DNA from: Diplosphaera chodatii
Lineage: Eukaryota > Chlorophyta > Trebouxiophyceae > Prasiolales > Stichococcaceae
Assembly (NCBI GenBank): GCA_032358165.1
Contig: JAALGY010000043.1
Span: 1,240,001 to 1,304,000 of the forward strand
DNA: 64,000 bases
Reading direction: 5' to 3'
Shown here piece after piece: positions 22,292 to 34,059 of the stretch (the stretch's first letter is position 1; every line of letters starts with the position of its first letter). The notes beneath the pieces were generated by a model, which saw only the letters and a list, made by a program, of their open reading frames with translations, searched no databases and was not told where the DNA came from. Made by a program: the position numbers and the translations under genes.

Positions 22292-23771
22292 CTAATACCG
22301 CTTTGGGATGTAGGTACCCATCCTCCCCGTCGATCCGAGCAGCTTGCGCCGGGTGCTGCCTGTCAAGGGCAGGACAGCATCAGATGAGAGGTGATGCGCA
22401 AATTGTTGGACGTCACATCGGCACAGCACAAGCATGGACAGGTCATGGACCCACAACATGCAGGCAGTTGCAGGCACTCGATCTGACAGTGCCCTGCAGC
22501 AACGGCAGCCCGTGGAGCCTCAGCCGCACCTGTGATGAAGGCGAAGCTGACGGAGTGCTTGCCGTCGCCCCCGGCGTTGGGCACAAACATCATCTCCAGC
22601 TGCACGGGGCCCGCGGCGCGCTGCTTGACAAAGTCGCGCAGCTCTGGGTGGCCCTCGTTGCCGACCACCTGCGAGATTGTGGGCGTGACGTCGCTGAGCG
22701 TCGCCACAAAGCCGGGCAGGCCGGTGGCGGTGGTGGTGGCGGTCAGCGGCGCCTGCAGCAGCAGCATATGAGTGCGTCAGGCAGATGTCGCACTCAAGTA
22801 TGTTGCAGAGATGCGGTGCACACTACTGCGGGTGCAAACTGTGGCACGCCACGGCACAGGCAGAGAGAGTGCAGCTCAGGACCATGAAAGCTTGAGGGAA
22901 ATTAGCTGGGCCCACCTGGCAGGTCGAGAGGACGGTGCACCAGTCGGGGATGCTGCCCAGCAGGTCCTGCATGGGTTGTGTGATCGGCGTGCCGCACAGC
23001 GTGTCCACAGCGCACTGCAAGCACACGGGTGCCAGGTGAGTCACCAGGGATGCGCAGGCGGCCAGCCCTGCTGGGACAATCCAAGGTGACGACGGCACAC
23101 CATGGATTGCATAATGGAGTCACAGGATACAGCATACATCCTCACAGCTCGAGCCACGGCACAGCATCCGCACCTGGTTGGCGGTCGGCCGCACGCAGAC
23201 CGGGGTGCCGACGGGGAGGGGGGCGGCGCAGGTGGCGCTGTTGCCGAGCACCAGCACCGTGCCGAGCAGGGAGCCGATGGAGCCGCAGGTGTCGCCGGCG
23301 ACGGTGCGGTAGTAGTTGCTGCAGAAGGCCAGCGTGTCGCCGACGCAGGTGAGGGCGCCGGGCGCGGGCGTCAGGATGCCGCACAGCGACAGCGGGTTCA
23401 GCTGCACATACTTTGCCAGGCTGATGGCGCCATAGTCCCTGCAGGGGAGCAACAGCGGGTGTCAGGGGGGCACCGCCCTGCTGATGGCGCCGTCTGGCCA
23501 ACCGGTGGTCACAGAAGAGGCTATAGCAATGAGCAGCATGCTGACAGGGGTGGTGTGCGTCGATATTCCGCACCAAGCAGGAGCAGACAGGTGGACCGAC
23601 TCACGCTAGGCTTTGGCACGAGTCGCCCGACTGCACTTGCACCACGTAGCCGCAGTTCGCAGGCATGGCGGTGAGTGAGAGGCCCAGATTCAGCAGCCCC
23701 GCCGAGGCTGAGCCGCAGGCCGCGGCAAGCAGAGCCAACGCCAGGACCGCAGTCGCCCTTGGGAATCCCAT
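22292..23771 (-). CDS. LysM-C: secreted LysM-domain protein, family member C
   Basis: Five exons close in frame: 23605-23771, 23174-23438, 22916-23014, 22530-22752, 22292-22359 (822 nt, 273 residues). Exon sizes match LysM-B almost exactly (167, 262/265, 99, 220/223, 68). A signal peptide (RATAVLALALLAAACGSASA) is followed by LysM 1 (VVQVQSGDSC ... QLNPLSLCG), LysM 2 (VAGDTCGSIGSL ... VGTPVCV), the CAVDTLCGTP...PDWCTVLSTC segment, QVVGNEGHPELRDFV and the tail TRRKLLGSTGRMG...IPKRY. The open, in-frame structure with substitutions mostly between similar residues indicates a working gene, unlike the kinase fragment copied with it. Expected role as for LysM-B. Confidence 0.9.
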
Positions 23772-25428
23772 TGCGTCGTGCGCCTGCACAGCGAGGGGGA
23801 GGCTTAGTACACCACTCATAGCTACGGATCAGGATACAGCGGCCATCGCGGGGCTCGATCCGGCGGGCGAGCGGACCTGGGGCAGCGCGTCTTGCGGGGA
23901 AGCTCCCAGGGGGCCCGCCTATCTGTAACGGCTGTCGTGGGGTGCAGGGGCCGGCGCACGGGCGTCTAAGCCGAGATGGACAAACACTGAGCTTCAGGCG
24001 CAATGACGAGTCGGCCGGGTCTATTAGTGCAGTGTGGAAAGCGCCGCACGGACGGACCTTCGAACTCCAGAAGGACTACCAAGTCACCGTGCCAACAACG
24101 GCCCGGGAACCTAGAGGCACTACACCGCAACGACCGGCGGTCACCAGCTTCCAGGGGCAGCTGGAGCGGCGGCCAGGGCAGCGCAAAGCGCGGCAAGCAC
24201 CAACGAATGATACGGGAAGCCTGCAAGCCGGTTTTGGGAGCCCGGAGGCGACCCAGCTAGGTGTTACAAAAGCCGGCTTCGCGAGCGGGTCCGAGATGCA
24301 AATCTGAAGGGCAGCGCCTCAATCTGGGGACGCCCGGCGGACGTGTACATGCACACCGCCCGTTCCCAACGATAGATGTGGGTGTGACTGATCAGGTGAC
24401 CACTCCCGCATGACCCGGCCACTCGGTGCCCTACCGCACGTCGAACGACCTTCGTACCCAACACAGGTATTGCCGACGCGCGACGCAGGAACGGCAGCTG
24501 TGGCCAGCTGTGTTTACCCACCCGATTCATACATGGCAGCCAGGTCGCTTGCGAGTTCACTTCGTGCTGATGGATGCTGACCGGGCCCGGCTGGCCATGA
24601 CCTTGGTCACCTAAGGGCCGCCGAAACCCGTCCTGTCCATCGAGAAAGACGCCACCGAGCACGCACAGGCGCAGCGCTCTAGCTTGTGATGCAGCCACAG
24701 GTGCCGCACCGCCGGCTTGTGGAGGGCGCGGGCTGCCACGGCGCTTTGTCGCCTTGTTAAGCCGGGGCATACGAAAGTATAGTCACACGCACACCAAGAC
24801 TCAGCAGCCGCACGGCGGCTGCGCAGCGGCGCAGCCACCAGGCTTGCCAGGTTACCCAGGTCTACGGCGCTATGGGAGGCGGTCCCAACGGCTTTGAGTA
24901 CAAACGGGTGCAGCGTGGCGCAGCTCACCTGTTGCAGGTCTTCGCCGATCAGTATGCAGGCTGGTGCGGCGGCAGCGATGTTGTTTGCTGCTGGCCTTTG
25001 AGTGGCAGGGTGGCGTTCTTGCGTGCTGAGCGGTGTATGGCGAGCGGTCACTGTGTAACAGCGCACGAGAGGAGCATATGTTGAACGAGGGTGATCACCA
25101 GCTGTGATCTGTGCTCCGGAATCAAGGCAGGACAGCCAGGTCTTGAAGGGTTTAGAGAGCTGGGTTGGGATTGCATGTTACAGAAACTGCCGAGCCGCGT
25201 CAGCAGCAAAGGCGAACTGGTGGAAGGCACAGTCGGCCCTGTGCAATGTGCACGCACGTTTGCAGGTGTCATCGCAGTGCAAAAGGAAGTATGGGCGCTG
25301 TGGGCACAGTCAACCTAGTTTTGCCAGCACACATCGCCGGTAGTGGCTCACGCACCGTAGGCTCCTGTCCCACGTCCGCACGCATGTGACGGCTGCAGCT
25401 GATGGCTGTCACAACAGACCTGTGCTCA
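23772..25428. other. Spacer between LysM-C start and FO synthase 3' end
   Basis: The first 400 bases match the LysM-B upstream flank, including the shared block at 23875-23933 and a second stretch near 24098-24165 that resembles 18275-18345. Beyond that no gene is evident; a 168-codon open frame on the minus strand at 24264-24770 lacks family features. Confidence 0.45.
23875..23933 (-). promoter_or_regulatory. Conserved block upstream of LysM-C, shared with LysM-B
   Basis: This is the counterpart of the block at 18050-18112: CCTGGGGCAGCGCGTCTTGC, then GGAAGCTCCC and TATCTGTAACGG. Candidate promoter or 5' untranslated sequence. Confidence 0.45.
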
Positions 25429-28400
25429 TCAGCCCATGACCGGCGGCGCAAGCGGCGCAGCACCGAAGGACTTGGCAGTCTGCGCTGGGTCGGCGGCGGC
25501 ATACAGGGTGGTCCGCTGCCAGGGCCGCCGCCCCGCCGCCGTGATGAGCGCCTCCATGCGCTCCGGCGGCAGCTCCTGCCCGTGCACCGCACCTGCACGC
25601 ATGTTACGAGCGATGAACCGTGGTTCCGCCCTGGCAGGTGCCATCGTTAACAAGGCGTCGGCCAGTGGCTGTGCACGGACATCTACCCTGACATCTAAGC
25701 CACCTTCATCCTGTAACGCCAGCAATTAGAGATGGTGTGCTGCAAACCAAGAGGTGCTCACCTGCTGCTTTCGTGATGGACTCCTGCATGATGGAGCCTC
25801 CCATGTCGTTGCAGCCCACACTGAGCAGCTGCGCTGCTCGTTCCGGGCCCATCTTGACCCAGCTGGCCTGCAGGTTCATGCGGACCCTGCTGAGGCGCAC
25901 ATCGGCGGAAGCCATCGTGACTGTTGTTTGCTTCAGCCGCACATGTGCATGCATCAACGCCTTACCACCTGGGCCATGTAGGAGGCAACGGCAGCGCAGG
26001 GTCAGGTGGCACACCTGGATGTTCGTCAGCACCGGGTGCAGCGCCAGCCGTGCCACAGCGTGCATCAGCATGCACTCGGTCAGCGTTGGCCCGCGCCGTG
26101 ATCGGCCTGCGACATTGCACCCTCTTCGTGAGCTACTCCAGGACGTTGCCGCCACCTGTGACTTGCTGACACAGCACCACAGCGGCCTTTGCCGGCATTG
26201 CGCTGCCTACAGGGCAGCAGCCCGATGCCCCTGATGCCGCTGCAGTTTCCTGTTGCGCTGGCCACACATTCTGTGGCAAGTGACCTGTATTGCTGCAGAT
26301 CCACGATGCAGCATACGATCGGTTCCCATCTGCACGGTCGACTCAGGTACATAGGCACCTCTGCTGTTGGGGGTCTGGCTGTACAGCAATCATCTGCAGT
26401 ACAACAGCCTGCAACAGCTCCTCCGAGCTTGGTGGCTTGTGCCACACTGGTGCACGGTGCATGCTTGCAAACTTGCTGAAGCAGTTCCCACATGCCAGCT
26501 GAGTGGTCGGGGCATGCCCGTTGAAGCAGCTGACACAGCGGTCTACACAGTGCAGGATGAGTCATCTAACTGCCATGCCACTGGCACGACAGCAGCTTCC
26601 GACATAACAGAAAGGCACGAGGCCAGAGGCGCAGCTCCCTTGGCACCTCCACCATGGTCCTAGCTGTCACAATGGTGTTTGACATCATATGGCTTGCAGT
26701 TTGATGGGACGCCACGGCTCACTACGCCTCAGGCAGGTTCTGGCCGACCCACCTTTGAGGTACAGCGGCGCCTGCGGGTGCACGAATGGCAGCGGCACGA
26801 ACTCGGTGATCCCGCCGGTGCGGGCCTGCAGCGCCCGCAGCGCCAGCAGGTGGCGCGCCCACGCGCCGAAGCCGTCCACGTGGCCGAACATGACGGTGGA
26901 CGAGGTCCGGATGCCCGCCCGGTGCGCCGCCTCCACAACCTGCAGAGACGCGGCGCTCGCTGCTGGTGTCAGTCCAGGACGTCGCTCTACCTATACATGC
27001 TGAAGACCCCTGCGTGTCCCAGTGGTGCGCCAGCAACATGCGCGGCCAGCAGAGGTGCCTGTGGGCGTGGGCCATGCCGCTCGCAGCACCATGCTATGCT
27101 GGGTTGGCCTGGCTGTCACGCCACGAGCATGCCAACGTGCATACCAAGTGTTGAGCTGTGGAAAGCCACACTGCTGGCGGACGTCGCAGCACCCACCTCC
27201 AGCCACTGCGCGGTGTCGAGCTTGTCGGGGCACAGCACCGCGCGCACGCCGTCGTCCAGCACCTCCGCCGCCGTGCCCGGCAGGCTGCCCAGCCCCGCGG
27301 CCTTGAGCTTGCGCAGGTACCTGCAAGGCGTGATGCATGCAGAGGGGGTTCAGCGCGCTCCTGTAGAAGGACAGCCCTGCAGACCGTGTGTGTGCGGCGC
27401 TGAGGTGCTCGGACATTGGCTCTGAGGGCGACGCCTCTCATTGAGTTACAGGCGCACTGCGTGACGCTGGGCGTACTGCAGCTCCTGCAGCTGGTGAATG
27501 CTCTCACCCAACATATGATCGTGCCAGCAATGTGTCTCTGTGGAGCCACTCCCATCCAACAGACATAGCTCTGATAAACATAGCTCCAAGAAGCCACTTG
27601 ATGCAGCATGCAGCACCAGCGCCTCATGCACAGCTTGGCAAGAGACGCCGCTGCGGCTGCCCATCGTTGTCAGGGACCCACGTGTCGAGTGACCAGCCGC
27701 TCGCGGCGGCGCCCTGCGCCACCTCCAGCGGCGAGAAGGCGTGCACGTGGATGCCGGGCGCCGCCTCGCGAGCCGTTTGCAGCAGCCTGCGGCCACACAA
27801 GAGCGCATGGCTGTTGCCTGTACAAATGCGTCACCGTTCCCACACCTGCTGCTTGCTCTGGTGCAGCGTGCAGTGCCACGATGGTACAGGCAGCCAGGTT
27901 GCCCAAGATCAGGCTGCTCTCTAGCAGTCTGAGACCCCACCAAACCACTCGGTGCAGCATAGGGATTATCCTGTCCGCCCACCTCAGGTATGTTTCGCCG
28001 GTGAAGTCAGGGTGGATGCCGCCCTGCAGGCAAGCGAAGAGCTGCTCGTGTCAGTGGGCCACAGCCCGGTACACCGGCGCGCTTTCGCAGTGCCCAACAT
28101 CCCTGTGCTCAGCACGCGAGCAAGCCAGCGCCTGTGCAGACACGATGGTGTGCGTGCTGCACTGGTGGAGCTCACCTGCATGCAGACTTCGGTGGCGCCT
28201 CGGTCCCATGCCTCTGCTGTACGGCGCGCCACCTCATCCAGCGACAGCAGGTAGGGCCGGCCACGGAGGTCTTCATGAGCCTGGCGCAATGCGGTGCACC
28301 GGACGGTGTCAGAGCGATCAGCGTTCAACACGACTAACACAACAAGCAGCAGCTGCGCCATACATCACTGCACTGCAGCAGCCGCTGTGCCGTACATCAC

Positions 28401-29492
28401 TGCACTGCAGCAGCCGCCACTCCCGTCACGCCCGTACCTTGCCCTTGCTGAAGGCGCAAAACTGGCACTTGAAGGTGCAGATGCTGCATTGTCAGCATGT
28501 GCCCAACCTCATCACATCGTACTTGAATTCAAGCACACCAACGACATGCTCAACCGATGTCAAGGTGTATCCTATGCATGACAATATGTCAGTGATTGCA
28601 TATCAATAGACCCACTTTGTGTAGTTGATGTTGCGGTTGACAGTGTAGGAGACATCATTGCCATTGACTTCTTGCCGTAGCTGGTCTGCTGCGGAGCAGA
28701 CAGCCTGCAACATGAGCGGTGTGAATCAACCCGCGTGCCAGCTCATGTTCAGATGCATATGTCAGTCGTCACCAGTGCAGTATGGTCTTTGCAGAAGCAG
28801 CACCAGCAGTCTCCGAGGTTGCTGTATGCTCATCAATCTGCTCTTGAACAGCAAACATAGGGTTGCGTCAGGTGGCAGGAGTCACTCTACGGAAGAATTG
28901 GAAGAATAATCGGGCATGTCGGTACTGACAGGCTGAGTAACATACTGATATCCAGGTAGGTCAAGGGGTTGTCGCCTGGTACGAAAAGGTTCTTCGTGCA
29001 TCGTTTGACGGGTGAGCCCGACTACACCTGCTCAAACAAGCGTACGAAGATGGCCACCGTGCACTCAGCTGGCAACGAGGGCGGGTGGCATCCTGGACCT
29101 ACTGCCTGGTGGCGTCAGACCTGGGAGCTGATCAAGCACACCTCAAAGTCGGCGCCCCGGGCGTGGAACAGGGCCACAAGCTCGTGCTCCTCCAGGGGCG
29201 CGCCGCCATCCAGCACCCGTGCCACCAGGCGTGCGATCGCGGGCGAAGCCGTGGGGCGCTCACAGCCGCTCATGAGGCCGTCTGCGCCGATAGCAACCTG
29301 CACAGCACATGCTGTTGCTCACGGCCGGACTGGAACTGCCCCACACAGACTGGAACAGTGCAGCATGGCAGGCTGCTGCTGTGCGTCCTGCACAAGCGTC
29401 CGTTGATATGTTGCAGCGGCTGCACCGACCTGCCATGCGCGACGCGCTGCAAGGCGCGGCTTCGGCGTCGCCGCGCGGCTGCCGTTGCTGCC

Positions 29493-29541
<49 letters not shown>

Positions 29542-32050
29542 TCTGGGAACACTGCCGTCGGGGCGGCTGCCGTGGCCGCTGTTGCCTGCGCTGCCCCTGC
29601 AGCTGACGCCACAGCAGGCTGCCCTGAAGGCATGCCGCTTGCGTCGCTGCCATTGATGCCTGTGGCGAGGGGCGCCGCCGCACTGCGCTCGTCTGCAGTT
29701 GAGCCCGGGCACCAGGGGCTCGCTCGGGCAAGGCCGGATGTGTCAGCCAGCCTCAGCGCGCCTGCCAGCATGCTGCCATGACCGCTGCTGCCATCCAGCC
29801 ACGTCCCCGCATTGCTCATGAACTCTGGATACACCGTCAGCCTGCACACCCGGATGACATACTGTTGCGACGTTTCCATCGGACAGCTCTTCAGACAACA
29901 CTGCCGCCTGCCATAAGACGTGTCACCATTGCACACATAGTGGCATAACGCAGGACAGCCAGGATGTAATGCACATTCCCAAGTTTCGTATGCATAAGTT
30001 GTACGGACGAATCTAGACAAATCTAGTTCAGCACCCGGCACCTGGGCAGTAGCGAGAACCCAGCGCGTGCTGTGACTGCCGCCAGCCCGCTGATGTGCGG
30101 CCACGGCTTTTCAGGGTTCACATAGTCGCGCGTGAGCGGGCTGAGCCCGCCCCAGTCGTTGATGCCGGCATCCAGCAGCGCTGTCCAGCTGCGCTGCAGG
30201 CCCTCACTCAGCGCCGCGCCGTGCTCGACTGGCGTCAAGTTGGGCGGCGCCTGCGCAACGTGCGCAGATGCCGGCGTGCAGTCGACATGGCACTTTGTCC
30301 GCCTGGCTGCCAACTGCTGACCAGGCCATCGTGTGGTGCGCCAACAGCTCGTCTGGTGCGTGGGTGCCAAGATGTGCGGCTCACACCTGTATATTGGCGG
30401 TGGGGCCCAGAATGATGCGGGCCATGGCAGTCGTCCACAGCAGCTCCTCCAGGGGTGGCTCAGGCGCCGCCGCCATCGCTGTGCCCTTTTTCGCACGGAA
30501 GTTCTGGATGATCACCTCCTACATATGACCTTCACCTCAGCACATTTGCCGACATAGAAGGGGCAAGCAGAGCTCCACGTGCTCAGCTCTTGCTCTATAT
30601 TTTTCTTGGAGGCCCACGTTTGAACAGGCAAGAATGACAGGATGCCTTCAGCTGCTATACGTGGGCAAAATGGTGCAATGAGGGTCTTGCGATGCACCTG
30701 GATGTGGCCGTAGCGCGAGTGCAGGTCCCTGATCGCGAACAACGCATCCAGCCGCTCTGCACGGGTCTCCCCAATACCGATCAAGATGCCAGATGTGAAG
30801 GGTATCTGCGCCCTGCCTGCTGCTTCGATAGTGGCAATTCTCGCAGCTGGTACCTGCAAGCACACAGCAGACAGCTGCTGCAGTAGTTGAAGCTTGGTTC
30901 AGCATCCACTTCAACAGGCTGCTACGACTGTCTCGACACTGTGTCTCTGGAACACAGCGCATAAATACCTTGTCGGGGCAATCGTAGTGTGGCATGCCAG
31001 CCTGCATCAGGCGAGCTGACGAGCTCTCCAGCATGAGGCCCTGCATCACTCGAACCATCACTTCACTGTTGGCATACAGTTCCACCCAATGAGTGGTCAG
31101 TTGGTGATGTATGAGACGAAACAGAAGCCATGCAGCAGCCGTTCTGCTGCGCCTGATGCGGCTGCATACCTGGCTAGCAGACCATTGACGCAGATCTGTC
31201 AGCTGTGAGTGCTGCAGGGTGCCCGCATTGATGTGCGGCAACAAGCCAGTCTCCTGGAACACCACACGTGCAGCTTCTGCTACATATGACGCCGTGCTGG
31301 TGTGGCCCATCTGCTGCAGTTCCGCGGCTGCCTCTGGATACAGATCCTCCGGCTTGTCGCCTATTCAGCAAGTCGCAGTGAGTATGAGACGGAATTCATT
31401 ATTGCAAGACCCAGATGCGCACACGCATGTTGAAGCATGCAGCTGTTGCACGCCAGTGTGATGCTGGTCGGAGGATCTCCGAATGAGGAGCTCACCTAAT
31501 GTGAACAGGGCTTCTGAACAGCCCTGCGCCACGCCTGTGCGAGCAATCGCAACAATCTCCCCGAGCGTCATGAATGAGCGGCTACCTGGCGACGGCGGAA
31601 GCGCAAAGGTGCAGTACCCGCAAGAGTTGCGGCACAGCCGCGTCAGAGGCAGGAAGACCTGCAGGTCGTGCACGTTCGATTTTGCTGGGTGACCACATCG
31701 CCCGTCCATGCATGACAACGTATCTGCGCTGTGACAGCGTTGCTGATGATGGCCATGAGGCACCTTCGGCGAGAAGGTGATTACAGAGTGTCCTTCATCA
31801 CGCAGCTTGGCAGCCTCTTCCATCAGGTCTGGCAGCGGGGCGCACCCAGCCAGATCTCGAACGACCTGCAGCATGATGAGTGCTATGATAAACAAGACAA
31901 TCCCGGCGTCAGCTGATTGGCTTCTGATCATGCTACATGCCTTAGTCCCACCTGATCAGAGGTGCACGCGGAATGCTGCTGTGCATGCCAGGCAGGCGTT
32001 TGTGTGCTGCTGCAGGCATGTGCACACACGCGCAACTTGCGTCGCCTCAT
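25429..32050 (-). CDS. FO synthase, fused CofG-CofH (FbiC-type) radical SAM enzyme
   Basis: The enzyme makes 7,8-didemethyl-8-hydroxy-5-deazariboflavin (FO), the photolyase antenna, from tyrosine and a ribityl-diaminouracil. The first exon (31952-32050) encodes a basic leader ([19 protein letters not shown]) and joins in phase to exon 2 (31764-31865, [14 protein letters not shown] ... VITFSPK) and exon 3 (from 31658, [19 protein letters not shown]). The CRNSCGYC motif is the CofG radical SAM cluster site. Further CofG exons carry [53 protein letters not shown] and [21 protein letters not shown] low-complexity linker with poly-Ser (about 29420-29800) leads to Cof[40 protein letters not shown] (second cluster site, near 28450), [33 protein letters not shown] and [17 protein letters not shown], stopping at 25429-25431. 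Both halves keep their CX3CX2C motifs, so it should be active. Internal exon ends after exon 3 were not all fixed. Confidence 0.92.
29495..29539 (+). repeat. (TGC)15 trinucleotide repeat
   Basis: Fifteen perfect TGC units. On the gene strand they read as AGC codons and give a serine run in the linker between the CofG and CofH halves of FO synthase. The repeat length is likely to vary between strains. Confidence 0.95.
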
Positions 32051-34059
32051 GACAAGCTGAGCCTGCTGACGCCGCGGACTCTGCTTGCCGCAGCAAACTC
32101 CGCCGGCCATGCTGGAAGCATCCTTGAATCCAGTGCTGTCGTGCATAGTCACATGCATGCACACAGGCCTCATGATCGCTTTGTGTTTGTGGACAATAGT
32201 TCTACACAGGTTGTCGGCCCACAACAGATGGTGCGGCTGAGAAACTGAGTATGCATAGCATTTGCAAGCAGGGTCGTGAGTATGACGTGGCGATCTGCTG
32301 ACGTGTGATGACGTACCCCAAGAGGACTAGATGGCCAGGCGCGCACGCAGCCAGAACACAAGCAAACAGCTGTTAAAGGATAGTCCATTGCAGCACATCT
32401 AGCTCCAGCGGCGCCTAATATACAACACACGTGAAAAGCATGTAGCCATTCAGCTTGCTTGGCGCACACCCCTGAGCAATCGACAGTTGCTGACGGTCGG
32501 TTGTCTTCTCGCAGCTTGGCAGGCAATCCAGTGGCGTGCCTCGGCGGCTGCACCGGATCTTGCACCGGTGAATTCATGTGCACCTCGATCTGACATCAGA
32601 CATCTGCGCCTTTCTCTTGGCCACAGCTGGCCGTGAAATTACCATCAACCCACGCTCCCTTTGCGAGCCAGGGTTAGGGTAGGGCTGCAGGGCTGGGAGG
32701 CGCCCTGGGGTGCTGGGGTTTGCTCCTCAAGCCAGATGACAGCCTGCATCCTGCAGCTGATGCCATACCGCCTGGAGCATGCGGCCGTCTGCCCCGACTG
32801 GTGTCCAGTGCTGTGCGTCTACAGGTGTTCATGGCTGTGGCAGACATGCTCATTTGCTTGCGCCCTCTGGGCCTGCACATTGTATGTGGCAACCGCTCTT
32901 GCACTGTGCGCAGCAGCCCCCGAGCCTGCCAGCCTGGTCATCAGCACTCTATGATCACAGGCAGTGCTCTGGTCGTCACCTGAAGATGCAACACGGCGCA
33001 CGCACCAGCGGTAGCACAGCCACTCTCCAGCCCGTCCAACTGCAAATCAGGTCGCACAGCAGCCGGGTGTGTTGCCGAAATGTAGCACCCAAGCCACTGT
33101 GTGCGCGCTGCCTTGTGGCTCCTCTGCATGTAGCTTCCTGACCTACACGAAGCACCCTCTGTCATTTTTGGCTTCCAAAGCCGCGACACACAAGTCGTTA
33201 GCGCCTCATGCCAGTGCACCAGCACTTCAGAGTAGTGTCACTTGCACATCAACAGAATATGCACTGTCAGCATTCGCTGCGCGCCATGTCAGTGCTGCTT
33301 CATGCTGCTCTAGGATGTCATGTCGAACACTCCCGAACGCCGTGTTGCTGCACAGCCGCCCGCAGATGTGGCGGAGTCTGTGAACAGGTGCTGGCAGGGG
33401 TGAGCGGCTGCAGCTGGGCTGGTCAGGTCAGTGGTGCTGAATGGCAGATTCAGAGACCGGGATGCGCTCAGTTTGGTGATGCACGCAGCCAGACTGATGA
33501 CCCCTCTGGGTTATTAGCTGCGTGAACGTGCTACATTGTGTACTGGTTTCAGTGAATTTGCCCTCCAGATGCTTCCTCTATGCTAACCTGATGCCCGTAC
33601 GGTATGCGGGGCAACAGCAGAGAGCATCCGCATTGTCGGGTTGTTGCAGAGGTTGCTCATGTCGTGAAGATGGCATTCTGTCGCTTACTAAAATCAAGAA
33701 ACCAGTCATCATTGGGTGCTACAGCAATACTTCAGACCAATGGCTGTCCAAAATTGTCATCCCTACGCTGGTGCGAATCCCCCGGGAAACCCAGCAAAAG
33801 CAGCTGCGGATCAGGCACCTGATCAATGCAGCTGATCATAAACGAAAAGTTATACCCCGAAAAGGAGTCCTACTCTGTCACAGCTGATGGGGCAGCAACC
33901 CCAACAAACTCTATCAGCTACAGATGTGGACAGGTGCAACTTCAGTGGCTTCTTCTGCGTGCGCATTTGCTTCCATCTCGTGCACAAAATGGAGCAGATC
34001 ACTGTTGTTGCCTCATTCCGTGCTCCTGCCACAGCTGCACACAGCTCAGCGACTTCCAT
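32051..34059. other. Spacer between FO synthase start and LysM-D end
   Basis: About 2 kb with the FO synthase promoter side at the left and the LysM-D 3' flank at the right. Open frames (for example 33522-33887) have no family features or supporting splice sites. I see nothing else. Confidence 0.5.

Noticed and set aside
24264..24770. 168-codon minus-strand open frame near the FO synthase 3' side
   Set aside because: No recognisable motif and no matching splice partners.
29260..29731. Poly-Gln and poly-Ala proteins from the TGC repeat in other frames
   Set aside because: Shadow frames of the trinucleotide repeat; only the serine frame continues into CofG and CofH sequence.
31659..31763. Continuous open frame through the first FO synthase radical SAM region
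   Set aside because: The bacterial family joins FSPK directly to VFxPLTRLC; a 105-base GT-AG intron here restores that join, so openness is by chance.
33765..33790. GGTGCGAATCCCCC, reminiscent of a tRNA T arm
   Set aside because: No acceptor stem, D arm or anticodon arm could be placed around it.
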